In this document: positions 7,601 through 13,532 of the stretch, one piece after another | Layout of the letters: the number at the start of each line of letters is the position of its first letter | Position numbering within the stretch: position 1 is the stretch's first letter | Source: CALAED01 sp937891035 | GTDB taxonomy: Bacteria > Actinomycetota > Actinomycetes > Streptosporangiales > Streptosporangiaceae | DNA length: 20,202 nt | Reading direction: 5' to 3' | Assembly (NCBI GenBank): GCA_035642125.1 | Contig: DASQSZ010000117.1 | Span: forward strand, 1-20,202 | The notes under the pieces: model-generated | Seen by the model: the letters and a program-made list of their open reading frames with translations, nothing else | Told to the model about the DNA's origin: nothing | Databases searched by the model: none | Made by a program: the position numbers and the translations under genes

Positions 7601-7902
7601 AGAGCCTCGTAAAACGACGTGATGACGACGACCGAGTGCGCGGCGACCAGACGCTGCGTCTGGTCGAAACGGCTCACCCCCGAGATCCGGTCTCGGATCG
7701 TGCGGACAACGTCGTTACCCCATCTCACCAACTCGTCCCGCACGCCAAAGAACGCCAGCGCGTCAAGGGTTCCTACCGATGCCACGGCAACAGCCGCGCC
7801 GCTCAATCGATCGATGATCTTGACGATCGCAGGCTCGTCATGACCGAGCAGGCGGACCGCATCACGATAAGAAGGCCCACGGTCGGAGAATCTGAACGCC
7901 AT
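4660..7902 (-). CDS. NACHT-domain STAND NTPase, candidate antiphage/immune sensor
   Basis: The 1080-residue protein has three parts. Residues 1-330 are all-helical with no catalytic motif and resemble the NACHT N-terminal helical (NNH) domains of actinobacteria; the opening YRDAVRLLGHDEPAIVKIIDRLSGAA is the type I associate with NNH7 (from memory). Residues about 365-660 are the NACHT NTPase: Walker A GHPGAGKS (376-383), Walker B VVMLDGFDEL (445-454), and VIVTSRT (486-492). FEFLHATFGEFLVARIV follows as the conserved STAND helix after the winged-helix region. Residues about 700-1080 form an unrecognised alpha-rich C-terminus, probably the sensor; no LRR, WD40 or TPR periodicity is obvious. GGAGG six bases before the ATG decides the start. 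Bacterial NACHT proteins are known antiphage defence proteins. The 3' third of the gene is visibly more AT-rich (for example around 4838-4880), suggesting transfer or sensor exchange. A 39-codon ORF lies 12 bases upstream. Confidence 0.92.
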   Translation of the reverse strand: MAFRFSDRGPSYRDAVRLLGHDEPAIVKIIDRLSGAAVAVASVGTLDALAFFGVRDELVRWGNDVVRTIRDRISGVSRFDQTQRLVAAHSVVVITSFYEALGELLDSPGSPISLRDLELTEEERLAISSGGATAGVDFEVSAGPRYRNLTESLLHASIALPEPQCPYEDTLELLTEHYAIARIHLREFVQGLSCWEALSETDGERVADQVADLHKVALRRYEENFRRLAAEVPEFAVWATLTDHRATRTTVERIGGELRDRLDSLNTGLAGVSAFMREISGRGSVERTRSDLVTRYRSGIQASILSGGDAPDGVVLPSLETAYVNPRCRVSTYKGNARPADESWWAGNGVVCEVQQVIVGLLTGREATRTLLLVLGHPGAGKSVLTKMLAARLADTDFLPVRVELRSVPADAPIQTQIEHAIRDMTGREITWPDLVNSADGALPVVMLDGFDELLQATGVNRADYLEQVVQFQQREHELGRPVAVIVTSRTVVADRARIPGGSVMLKLEPFDDGQVATWLDVWNETNTAAFAARGVRPFPLEAALAHRELADQPLLLMMLALYDAGANALQNADADLSRAELYERLLADFARREVRKHDPRLDEDAERREIETEMRRLAVVALAMFNRHAQVVTEAELAKDLTTLLPEPAVSADGGLDKPLSPTQRVVGRFFFVHESRALRDGGKEHAFEFLHATFGEFLVARIVVETLRELVEVRAFNERRTTPTRLDDSFLWAALSFATLVGSAAIVEFTTGLLRRLPSPERTAISDLVTDRLPDALYPQPARSFGDYEPSRLPASARHAAFSCNLAVLAVLSADGPIAARDWNTSLWWSELSYHEWNGLRDTVRIYQRVDLDQRRRAEPWARREDDSPVRPYENTSLVPHAPFGPLGSSHQHFYDFTLPAHSEAGKYLRTAEFFAKMMDAPGGLTSVIVPYYRYVDYVGEVWGGDMLMTSAPTNALLELRLAPFEEHGPDLRLQLYNWCFIHGPSTPGWQSNLLRQLREDAPHLGQQKVVDLLYKYILLDLAGPNFQTVLDVLEVLNRPLSAPADQLFGGLRSKLVSEKADPELLGRLEELAAELLE

Positions 7903-7914
7903 CGGTCCTCCGCG

Positions 7915-8034
7915 TCATGTATCACCACAACCCTGGCCATCATCACGTGCCGCCGAGATCACTCGTGCGGATTTGCGGGTATCTGCCTGCCAGGCGTGTT
8001 CGTGCCGGCGTCGTACGCCGTCGGCATCGTTCAT
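7915..8034 (-). CDS. possible 39-residue ORF immediately upstream of the NACHT gene
   Basis: On the minus strand an ATG at 8032-8034 opens a 39-codon frame ending in TGA at 7915-7917, 12 bases before the NACHT start. The sequence GAGGTG lies five bases upstream of the ATG, a good Shine-Dalgarno. The product is hydrophilic and charged (begins MNDADGVRRRHEHAWQADTR, two-residue Cys-Gly near the end) with no hydrophobic segment. Third-position GC is only about half, so coding evidence is weak. It may be a small partner protein, a translational leader for the NACHT gene, or chance. I recognise no family. Confidence 0.3.
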   Translation of the reverse strand: MNDADGVRRRHEHAWQADTRKSARVISAARDDGQGCGDT

Positions 8035-8169
8035 GGCATCACCTCGGCCAGACCCCGCGCGGCCGGCGTTAACGGTGGATCAGGTGCTCATAGGCGGGAC
8101 TTAGCCGATAGGACCTGCTCTTGCGCGCAGGAGTGATCAAGAAGTTGGGCTTGAACACTGATTCGCACT

Positions 8170-8181
8170 ACGTGATCACGT
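8170..8181. repeat. perfect 12-base palindrome
   Basis: ACGTGATCACGT reads the same on both strands. A second GTGATCA occurs at 8143-8149, 29 bases away. It lies within the likely promoter region of the NACHT unit and next to an AT-rich patch, so it is a candidate operator. Confidence 0.5.
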
Positions 8182-8225
8182 TGATAAATAGTGAATAAGA
8201 CGCTGTAAGACTGCCGGTCTGGGGC

Positions 8226-8256
8226 GAGGCGTGGCAGCGCCTCTGACTTTCGTCAG
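8226..8256 (-). terminator. double stem-loop after the flavoenzyme gene
   Basis: On the minus strand, CTGAC-GAAA-GTCAG (8256-8243, overlapping the stop codon) is a 5-bp stem closed by a GNRA-type tetraloop. It is followed directly by GAGGCG-CTGCCA-CGCCTC (8243-8226), a perfect 6-bp stem with a six-base loop. T-rich sequence comes only later (around 8190-8200). Two adjacent hairpins right after a stop codon fit an actinomycete terminator or 3'-end stabiliser. Confidence 0.5.
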
Positions 8257-10610
8257 GTTCTCGGCGGGCGCCAGCGGTCGTGGCGGGTGGCCGGCTCGCC
8301 GTCGCGGATGAGTTGGAGGCGTGGCTTGGGCTCATCGGCGCGGCCGGCGCGGGGTTTGCGGTTGCCGGCCTGGTAGGGGGCGGGCCAGTCGGCGCCTGGG
8401 CCGGTGTAGTCCTGGTCGGCGGCGGCGTGCAAGGTCCACTGGGGATCGTAGAGGTGGGTGCGGCCGAGAGCGCACAGGTTGGCCCGCCCGGCCAAGATGA
8501 TGGAGTTGACGTCGTCGTAGGAGGAGATCGCGCCGACGGCGATCGTGGCGATGCCGGTCTCGTTGCGGATGCGGTCCGCGTACGGCGTCTGGTAGCTGCG
8601 CCCGAAGGCGGGCCGCTCGTCCGGGGTCACCTGCCCGGTCGAGACGTCGATGGCGGCGGCGCCGGCGGCGTGGAAGGCCTGGGCGATGTCCACCGCGTCG
8701 TCGCCGGTGATGCCTCCGTCGACCCAGTCGGTCGCGGAGATTCGTACGGTCATCGGCTTGTGGTCGGGCCACACCGTTCGGATCGCGCGGAAGACTTCGA
8801 GTGGGTAGCGCAGCCGGTTGGCGAGGGATCCGCCGTAGCCGTCGGTGCGGCGGTTGGTCACCGGCGAGATGAAGCTGGACAGCAGATAGCCGTGCGCGCA
8901 GTGCAGTTCGAGCAGGTCGAACCCGGCCCGGTCGCCCATGGCGGCCGCGCGCACGAACTCCTCGCGGATCTGGTCCATCTCGGCGCGGGTCAGTTCGCGC
9001 GGCACCTGGTTGACGCCCGCCTGGTAGGGGATCGGGGACGGCGCGACGACCGGCCAGTTGCCCTCGGGCAGCGGCTCGTCCATGCCCTCCCACATCAGCC
9101 GCGTGGAGCCCTTGCGCCCCGAGTGGCCAAGCTGCAGGCCGATCTTGGCCGTGCTGTGGGTTTGCGCGAAGTCAACGATCCTGGCCCAGGCGGCCTCGTG
9201 CTCGGGCCGGTAGAGTCCGGCGCAGCCGGGGGTGATGCGCCCCTGCTCCGACACGCACACCATCTCGGTCATCACCAGCGCCGCCCCGCCCAGCGCCTTG
9301 CCGCCCAGATGCACCATATGGAAGTCGCCGGGGGTGCCGTCCACGGCCGAGTACATGTCCATCGCCGAGACGACGATCCGGTTCTTCAGCTCGAGGCCGC
9401 CCAGCCGGAACGGGGTGAACATCGGCGGCGGTGACGCCGTGTCCCCCGCCGTGCCATCGGTGAACCAGCAGTCCACTCGCTCGACGAACTCCGGATCGCG
9501 CAGCCTGAGGTTGTCGTAGGTGACCCGGCGGCTGCGGCTGAGCAGGTTGAACGCGAACTGCAGCGGCTCTTGGCGCAGATACTGGCCGATGTTCTCGAAC
9601 CACTCAAGGCTGGCCTGCGCCGCCCGCTGCGTGCTCTCCACCACCGGCCGCCGCTCGGCCTCATAGGCGGCCAGTGCCACGTCGATGCCGGGCTGCTCGT
9701 GCAGGCAGGCGGCCAGCGCCAGCGCGTCCTCCATCGCCAGCTTCGTGCCCGACCCGACGGAAAAGTGCGCGGTGTGCGCCGCGTCGCCGATCAGCACGAC
9801 GTTGCCGTCCCGCCAGGTCTGGTTCCTGATCGTCGTGAAGTTGAGCCACTTGGAGTTGTTGGGCACGAGGGCGTGCCCGGCGAGGACGTCGGCGAACAAC
9901 TTCTCACAGAGCGAGATGCTATCGACGTCGCTTTCGCCCGGGCCGAACTCACCAGCCCCGAACCGGTCGAACCCGGCCGCGCGCCACACCGGCTCGCCCA
10001 TCTCGACGATGAACGTGCTCATCTCGGCGTCGTACGGATAGCCGTGGATCTGCATGACCCCGTACGGCGTCTCCACGATGTAGAACTTGAACGCGTCGAA
10101 GACCAGATCGGTGCCCAGCCACATGTACTTGCATCGGCGCACGTCGAGGCGGGGGCGGAAGACGTCGGCGCCCGCGGCCCTGGTGGCGCTGTTGGCGCCG
10201 TCGGCGGCGACGACGAGGTCGTGGGTACGGGACAGCTCCGCGGCCGGCGGGGCCTCGGTGCGTGAGTGGACGACCACGCCGAGCTCAGCGCACCGGTCCC
10301 GCAGGACCTGCAGCAGCCGGCGGCGGCTCATCGCCGCGAACCCGTGCCCGCCGGAGGTGATGACCTCGCCCCGGTAGTGGATGTCGATGTCGTCCCAGCG
10401 GGCGAACTCGGCCGTCATGGCCGCGTGGACGGCCGGGTCGGCGTGCTCGATGCCGCCGAGCGTCTCGTCGGAGAACACCACGCCGAACCCGAACGTGTCG
10501 GCGGGGTCGTTGCGCTCCCACACGGTGATCTCGTGCCGCGGTCCGAGCTGCTTCATCAAGATCCCGAAGTACAGCCCTCCGGGACCGCCGCCGATGCAGG
10601 CGATGTGCAT
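8253..10610 (-). CDS. fused FAD monooxygenase / Old Yellow Enzyme protein (2-aminobenzoyl-CoA monooxygenase/reductase or salicylyl-CoA 5-hydroxylase type)
   Basis: The 785-residue enzyme has two flavin domains. Residues 1-395 are a class A FAD monooxygenase: GGGPGGLYFG near residue 7, VVAADGANSATR near 135, VVLIGDAAHTAHFSVGSG near 271. Residues about 397-740 are an Old Yellow Enzyme barrel: FTPFRLGGLELKNR, LQLGHSGRKG (492-501), HCAHGYLLSSFISP (570-583), RRTDGYGGS. The same fusion is known from 2-aminobenzoyl-CoA monooxygenase/reductase, where the first domain hydroxylates the CoA thioester and the second reduces the ring; related proteins are annotated as bifunctional salicylyl-CoA 5-hydroxylase/oxidoreductase. 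A CoA ligase gene lies 71 bases upstream on the same strand, so the two form an operon. The ATG at 10610 is chosen over the frame's first start because GGGAGG lies about eight bases upstream and the FAD fold begins directly. Anthranilate versus salicylate cannot be decided from sequence. Confidence 0.9.
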   Translation of the reverse strand: MHIACIGGGPGGLYFGILMKQLGPRHEITVWERNDPADTFGFGVVFSDETLGGIEHADPAVHAAMTAEFARWDDIDIHYRGEVITSGGHGFAAMSRRRLLQVLRDRCAELGVVVHSRTEAPPAAELSRTHDLVVAADGANSATRAAGADVFRPRLDVRRCKYMWLGTDLVFDAFKFYIVETPYGVMQIHGYPYDAEMSTFIVEMGEPVWRAAGFDRFGAGEFGPGESDVDSISLCEKLFADVLAGHALVPNNSKWLNFTTIRNQTWRDGNVVLIGDAAHTAHFSVGSGTKLAMEDALALAACLHEQPGIDVALAAYEAERRPVVESTQRAAQASLEWFENIGQYLRQEPLQFAFNLLSRSRRVTYDNLRLRDPEFVERVDCWFTDGTAGDTASPPPMFTPFRLGGLELKNRIVVSAMDMYSAVDGTPGDFHMVHLGGKALGGAALVMTEMVCVSEQGRITPGCAGLYRPEHEAAWARIVDFAQTHSTAKIGLQLGHSGRKGSTRLMWEGMDEPLPEGNWPVVAPSPIPYQAGVNQVPRELTRAEMDQIREEFVRAAAMGDRAGFDLLELHCAHGYLLSSFISPVTNRRTDGYGGSLANRLRYPLEVFRAIRTVWPDHKPMTVRISATDWVDGGITGDDAVDIAQAFHAAGAAAIDVSTGQVTPDERPAFGRSYQTPYADRIRNETGIATIAVGAISSYDDVNSIILAGRANLCALGRTHLYDPQWTLHAAADQDYTGPGADWPAPYQAGNRKPRAGRADEPKPRLQLIRDGEPATRHDRWRPPRT

Positions 10611-10681
10611 TGCCGAGCCTCCCGCGTCGCCTGGCACCGCCACCTCATGCCGTTTTGCTGACGACAATCACCAAATCAACA

Positions 10682-12304
10682 CTACGATACTTCGGCGCGC
10701 AGCTTGTAACGCTGCAGCTTGCCCGTGGGCGTGTAGGGAAGCGCGTCAAGGAAGGAGACGGCGCGCGGGTACTTGTATGGCGCGATCTGGGCCTTGACGA
10801 ACTCCTGCAGGGCCAGCGCGGTGGCCTCGGTGGCCGGGACCCCGGCACGCAGGACGACGAATGCCTTGACGATCTGCCCGCGATCGGGGTCGGGCACGCC
10901 GATCACTGCGGCCTCGGCGACGCCGGGGAAACGGAGCACGGCTTCCTCGACCTCGACCGCCGCGATGTTGTACCCCGCCGAGATGATCAGATCGTCGGCG
11001 CGCGACTGGTACCAGTAGTAGCCGTCCTCGTCGCGGACGTAGACGTCGCCCGTGAAGTTCCAGCCGCCGCGCACGTAGTCGCGCTGGCGGTCGTCGGCCA
11101 GATAGCGGCACCCCGTCGGGCCGCGCACGGCCAGCAGCCCGGGCCGGCCGGCCGGCACCGGATCGCCCGCTTCGTCGACCACCCGCGCCTCGTACCCGGG
11201 TACGACCCTGCCGGTGCTGCCGGCCCGGATGTCGGCGTCGGCCGAGGAGATGAAGATGTGCAACATCTCGGTCGAGCCGATGCCGTCGATGATCTCCACA
11301 CCGGTGGCGTCCCGCCAGGCCTGCCAGGTTCGGGCGTTCAGATGCTCCCCGGCGGACACACAGCGGCGCAGCGCCGGGATGGCGGGCGGGGCGGCTCCGC
11401 TGAGGTCGGCGAGCATGGCCCGGTAGGCGGTGGGCGCGGTGAACAGCACGCTGACGCGGTGTTCGGCCATGGCGGCGAGCAACAGTTGCGGGCTGCCACG
11501 CTCCACCAGCACCGTGGACGCGCCCGCCCGGAGCGGGAAGACCACGAGCCCGCCGAGCCCGAAGGTGAACGACAGCGGCGGGCTGCCCGCGAACACGTCG
11601 TCGGGGCGCGGCCGGAGTACGTGCGCGGAAAACGTGTCGGCGATGGCCAGCACGTCGCGATGGAAGTGCAGGCAGCCCTTGGGCTTGCCGGTGGTGCCAG
11701 AGGTGAACGCGATCATGCATACGTCGTCGGCCGCGGTCGGCACGGCCGCGAAGTCCGCCGGCTTGGCCGCGCAGCGCGCGATCAGGTCGGCGTCGTCCTT
11801 CCCGCCGTAGCCTACGATCTTCAGCCCGTCCACCTCGGCCTTGACGAGGTCTTCGACGAAACGCGAGTCGCACAGGGCGTGGGAGATCCGCGCCTTCTCG
11901 GCGATCTCGGCCAGTTCGCCGCTGCGCAGCACCGGCAGCACGGACACCGCGACCGCTCCCGCCTTGATCACGCCGAGCCAGCACGCGACCAGCCAGGGAT
12001 TGTTGGGGCCGCGCAGCAGCACCCGGTTGCCCGGCACCACGCCGAGGTCCTCGACCAGCACGCGGGCGACCTGGTTCGCGCGGCCGAGCAGGTCGCCGTA
12101 GGTCCACGACTCGTCCTGCCCGATCAAGCAGGGGCGGCCGGGCCCGAACCGCTCCACCGTACGGTCGAGCAACTCCTCAGCGCAGTTCAGCCGCCGCGGA
12201 TAGCGCAGCTCGGGCAGCGTGCAGGTCATCGTGGGCCACTGGTCGGGCGGGGGAAGGTTGTCGCGGGTGAACGTGTCGACGTGAGCAGATGGCGAAAGGT
12301 CCAT
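10682..12304 (-). CDS. aryl-CoA ligase (2-aminobenzoate/benzoate-CoA ligase family)
   Basis: The 540-residue protein is an ANL-superfamily acyl/aryl-CoA ligase that adenylates a carboxylate and transfers it to CoA. Visible motifs are the phosphate-binding loop AFTSGTTGKPKG (199-210), GIGSTEMLH, the hinge-region FTGDVYVRDEDGYYWYQSRADDLIISAGYNI, and the C-terminal catalytic Lys529 in TPTGKLQRYK. The N-terminus (LPPPDQWP, YPRRLNCAEELLDR) is of the benzoate/2-aminobenzoate-CoA ligase type. The frame is open much further upstream (to 13279), but that part lies antisense to the PaaX gene. The ATG at 12304 is preferred because family-like sequence starts there and the alternative ATG at 12355 falls inside the likely promoter. 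It is first in an operon with the fused flavoenzyme and divergent from the PaaX-family gene, so an ortho-substituted benzoate is the likely substrate. Confidence 0.9.
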   Translation of the reverse strand: MDLSPSAHVDTFTRDNLPPPDQWPTMTCTLPELRYPRRLNCAEELLDRTVERFGPGRPCLIGQDESWTYGDLLGRANQVARVLVEDLGVVPGNRVLLRGPNNPWLVACWLGVIKAGAVAVSVLPVLRSGELAEIAEKARISHALCDSRFVEDLVKAEVDGLKIVGYGGKDDADLIARCAAKPADFAAVPTAADDVCMIAFTSGTTGKPKGCLHFHRDVLAIADTFSAHVLRPRPDDVFAGSPPLSFTFGLGGLVVFPLRAGASTVLVERGSPQLLLAAMAEHRVSVLFTAPTAYRAMLADLSGAAPPAIPALRRCVSAGEHLNARTWQAWRDATGVEIIDGIGSTEMLHIFISSADADIRAGSTGRVVPGYEARVVDEAGDPVPAGRPGLLAVRGPTGCRYLADDRQRDYVRGGWNFTGDVYVRDEDGYYWYQSRADDLIISAGYNIAAVEVEEAVLRFPGVAEAAVIGVPDPDRGQIVKAFVVLRAGVPATEATALALQEFVKAQIAPYKYPRAVSFLDALPYTPTGKLQRYKLRAEVS

Positions 12305-12327
12305 GGCGGCGGCTCCGGCTTCTCCCG

Positions 12328-12372
12328 CTAGATGAAACCAATGTATCGTTTTCATGATCTCCGTCAAGATTC
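12328..12372 (-). promoter_or_regulatory. ligase promoter with overlapping dyad (candidate PaaX-family operator)
   Basis: On the minus strand TTGACG, 16 bases, then TACATT form a plausible -35/-10 pair reading toward the ligase start at 12304. An inverted repeat ATGAAA-N12-TTTCAT (12332-12355) is centred on the -10. A bound dimer there would block RNA polymerase. The adjacent divergent gene encodes a PaaX-type regulator. The promoter and dyad are seen; the binding partner is inferred. Confidence 0.5.
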
Positions 12373-12451
12373 CGATACTGCTGGTCCGCGGCTTTGAGCG
12401 ACTACGTGCGCTCCCGCCAGCGGCGGGGCGGAGTCGGCCCGGACAGATCGC

Positions 12452-12466
12452 TATCGTGCGATTGTG
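12452..12466 (+). promoter_or_regulatory. TANNNT six bases before GTG start of the PaaX-family gene
   Basis: TATCGT (12452-12457), six bases, then GTG at 12464. With no Shine-Dalgarno in the usual place this fits a leaderless transcript starting at or near the GTG. No matching -35 was found. Confidence 0.4.
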
Positions 12467-13306
12467 ACCGACAACATGGATCCGGCCGAAGAACGTGGCC
12501 GCCGGCCGCGCTCCTTGATCGTCACCTTCTACGGTGCGTACGGACGCGACCTCGGCGGGTGGGTCTCGGTCGCCGACCTCATCCGGCTCATGGCCAGGCT
12601 CGACGTGGACGCGCCCGCCGTCCGGTCGGCGGTCTCCCGACTGAAGCGACGCGGTCTCCTCGAGGCCAGGCGCGTCGCGGCGACGGCCGGCTATTCGCTG
12701 TCGGAGGAAGCGGGCCGGATCTTGACCGAGGGCGACCGGCGCATCTTCGAGCGCCGGATCGCCGACGTGCCTGACGGCTGGGTGCTCGTGGTGTTCTCCG
12801 TCCCCGAGTCGGAGCGGCAAAAACGGCATCTGCTGAGGTCCCGGCTGACCTGGCTCGGTTTCGGCACCGCCGCGCCCGGCGTGTGGATCGCGCCCGGGCA
12901 CCTGGCCGACGAGGCGCGCCGCGCGATCGAACGCCTGGAGGTCACCGCGTACGTCGACCTCTTCCGCGCCGACCACCTCGCCTTCGGCGACCTGCGGCAC
13001 GCGATCACGCACTGGTGGGACCTCGCCGCCCTCAAGAAGATGTACGACGAGTTCTTGCGTACGCACGAACCGCTCCTCGCGCGCTGGAGCCGGCGCCGGT
13101 CGACGGACGGCGAGGAGGCGTTCGCCGACTACCTGCGCACCCTCGACGCGTGGCGGCGGATGCCCTACCTGGACCCGGGTCTGCCACTCGAACTGATGCC
13201 CGACGATTGGTCCGGCCACCGCGCGGCGAACGTGTTCTTCAAGCTGCACGCCCGACTGCGCGAACCCGGGTTGAAGCACGTCATCGACGTGGTCTCGTCA
13301 CCGTGA
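12464..13306 (+). CDS. PaaX-family transcriptional regulator
   Basis: The 280-residue protein has the three-part PaaX layout. An N-terminal winged helix covers about residues 13-85 (RSLIVTFYGAYGRDLGGWVSVADLI, then VRSAVSRLKRRGLLEARR). A central domain follows with WVLVVFSVPESERQKRHLLRSRLTWLGFGTAAPGVWIAP. The C-terminal helical domain contains WWDLAALKKMYDEF, RRMPYLDPGLPLELMPDDWSGHRA and a closing KLHARL helix. PaaX of Escherichia coli represses the phenylacetate operon and is released by phenylacetyl-CoA. By analogy this one could sense an aryl-CoA made by the divergent ligase and control the ligase/flavoenzyme operon. The GTG is used because of the TANNNT six bases upstream; an ATG at 12476 is possible. 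Family assignment is strong, effector is inference. Confidence 0.92.
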   Translation: MTDNMDPAEERGRRPRSLIVTFYGAYGRDLGGWVSVADLIRLMARLDVDAPAVRSAVSRLKRRGLLEARRVAATAGYSLSEEAGRILTEGDRRIFERRIADVPDGWVLVVFSVPESERQKRHLLRSRLTWLGFGTAAPGVWIAPGHLADEARRAIERLEVTAYVDLFRADHLAFGDLRHAITHWWDLAALKKMYDEFLRTHEPLLARWSRRRSTDGEEAFADYLRTLDAWRRMPYLDPGLPLELMPDDWSGHRAANVFFKLHARLREPGLKHVIDVVSSP

Positions 13307-13320
13307 CAGCCCGCCGGCGA

Positions 13321-13383
13321 CGGCTCGTCCGTGCGGTGCAACGGCTCGGCTGTGCGGTTCAACGGCTCGTCCGTGCGGTGCAC
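13321..13383 (+). repeat. three tandem copies of a 21-base unit
   Basis: The unit begins CGGCTCGTCCGTGCGGTGCA. Copies lie at 13321-13341, 13342-13362 and 13363-13383; copies 1 and 3 differ only in the last base, copy 2 at a few positions. The array begins 15 bases after the PaaX stop and lies about 150 bases before the LLM start. Its length is a multiple of three and of two helical turns, so it could be slipped ex-coding sequence or a phased set of binding sites. Confidence 0.8.
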
Positions 13384-13486
13384 TCGTCGGCGAGCCGGGT
13401 CGGCTGGACTACGTCCTCGTGCCGGCCCCTCACCGCGCACACGGCCACGAGGGAATATCGCCGCATATCCGCCAGTTGTGGGGTAT

Positions 13487-13498
13487 ATGCAAATGCAT
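13487..13498 (+). promoter_or_regulatory. ATGCA-AA-TGCAT palindrome before the LLM operon
   Basis: Perfect 5-bp arms around two bases, 35 bases ahead of the LLM start, in an AT-rich stretch otherwise unusual here. The size and position suit a MarR-type operator, and a MarR gene is the second gene of the operon. Role inferred. Confidence 0.4.
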
Positions 13499-13532
13499 GA
13501 ACTTGGCGCGGCGAGCGCCTGAGGAGGCGGCT

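Larger units (their letters stand above)
7903..8252. other. 350-base intergenic stretch between NACHT and flavoenzyme genes
   Basis: Both flanking genes are on the minus strand, so this should hold the terminator of the upstream gene and the promoter of the NACHT gene. I see the stem-loops at 8226-8256, a perfect 12-base palindrome at 8170-8181, an AT-rich patch around 8181-8200, and the small ORF at 7915-8034. No clear -10/-35 pair was found for the NACHT gene. The composition is lower in GC than the flanks. Confidence 0.6.

Noticed and set aside
6262..8136. 624-codon plus-strand frame
   Set aside because: It lies antisense to the NACHT gene, has no recognisable domain, and is explained by GC-driven open frames opposite a well-supported gene.
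8280..10265. Long plus-strand frames opposite the flavoenzyme
   Set aside because: Gly/Ala/Val/Arg-rich shadow translations of a gene with clear FAD and OYE motifs.
10610..12331. 573-codon plus-strand frame
   Set aside because: Antisense to the aryl-CoA ligase, which has all ANL motifs; low-complexity product.
12305..13279. Upstream extension of the ligase frame to 865 residues
   Set aside because: The extension is antisense to the PaaX-family gene, is Arg/Pro-rich, and would run through the ligase promoter.
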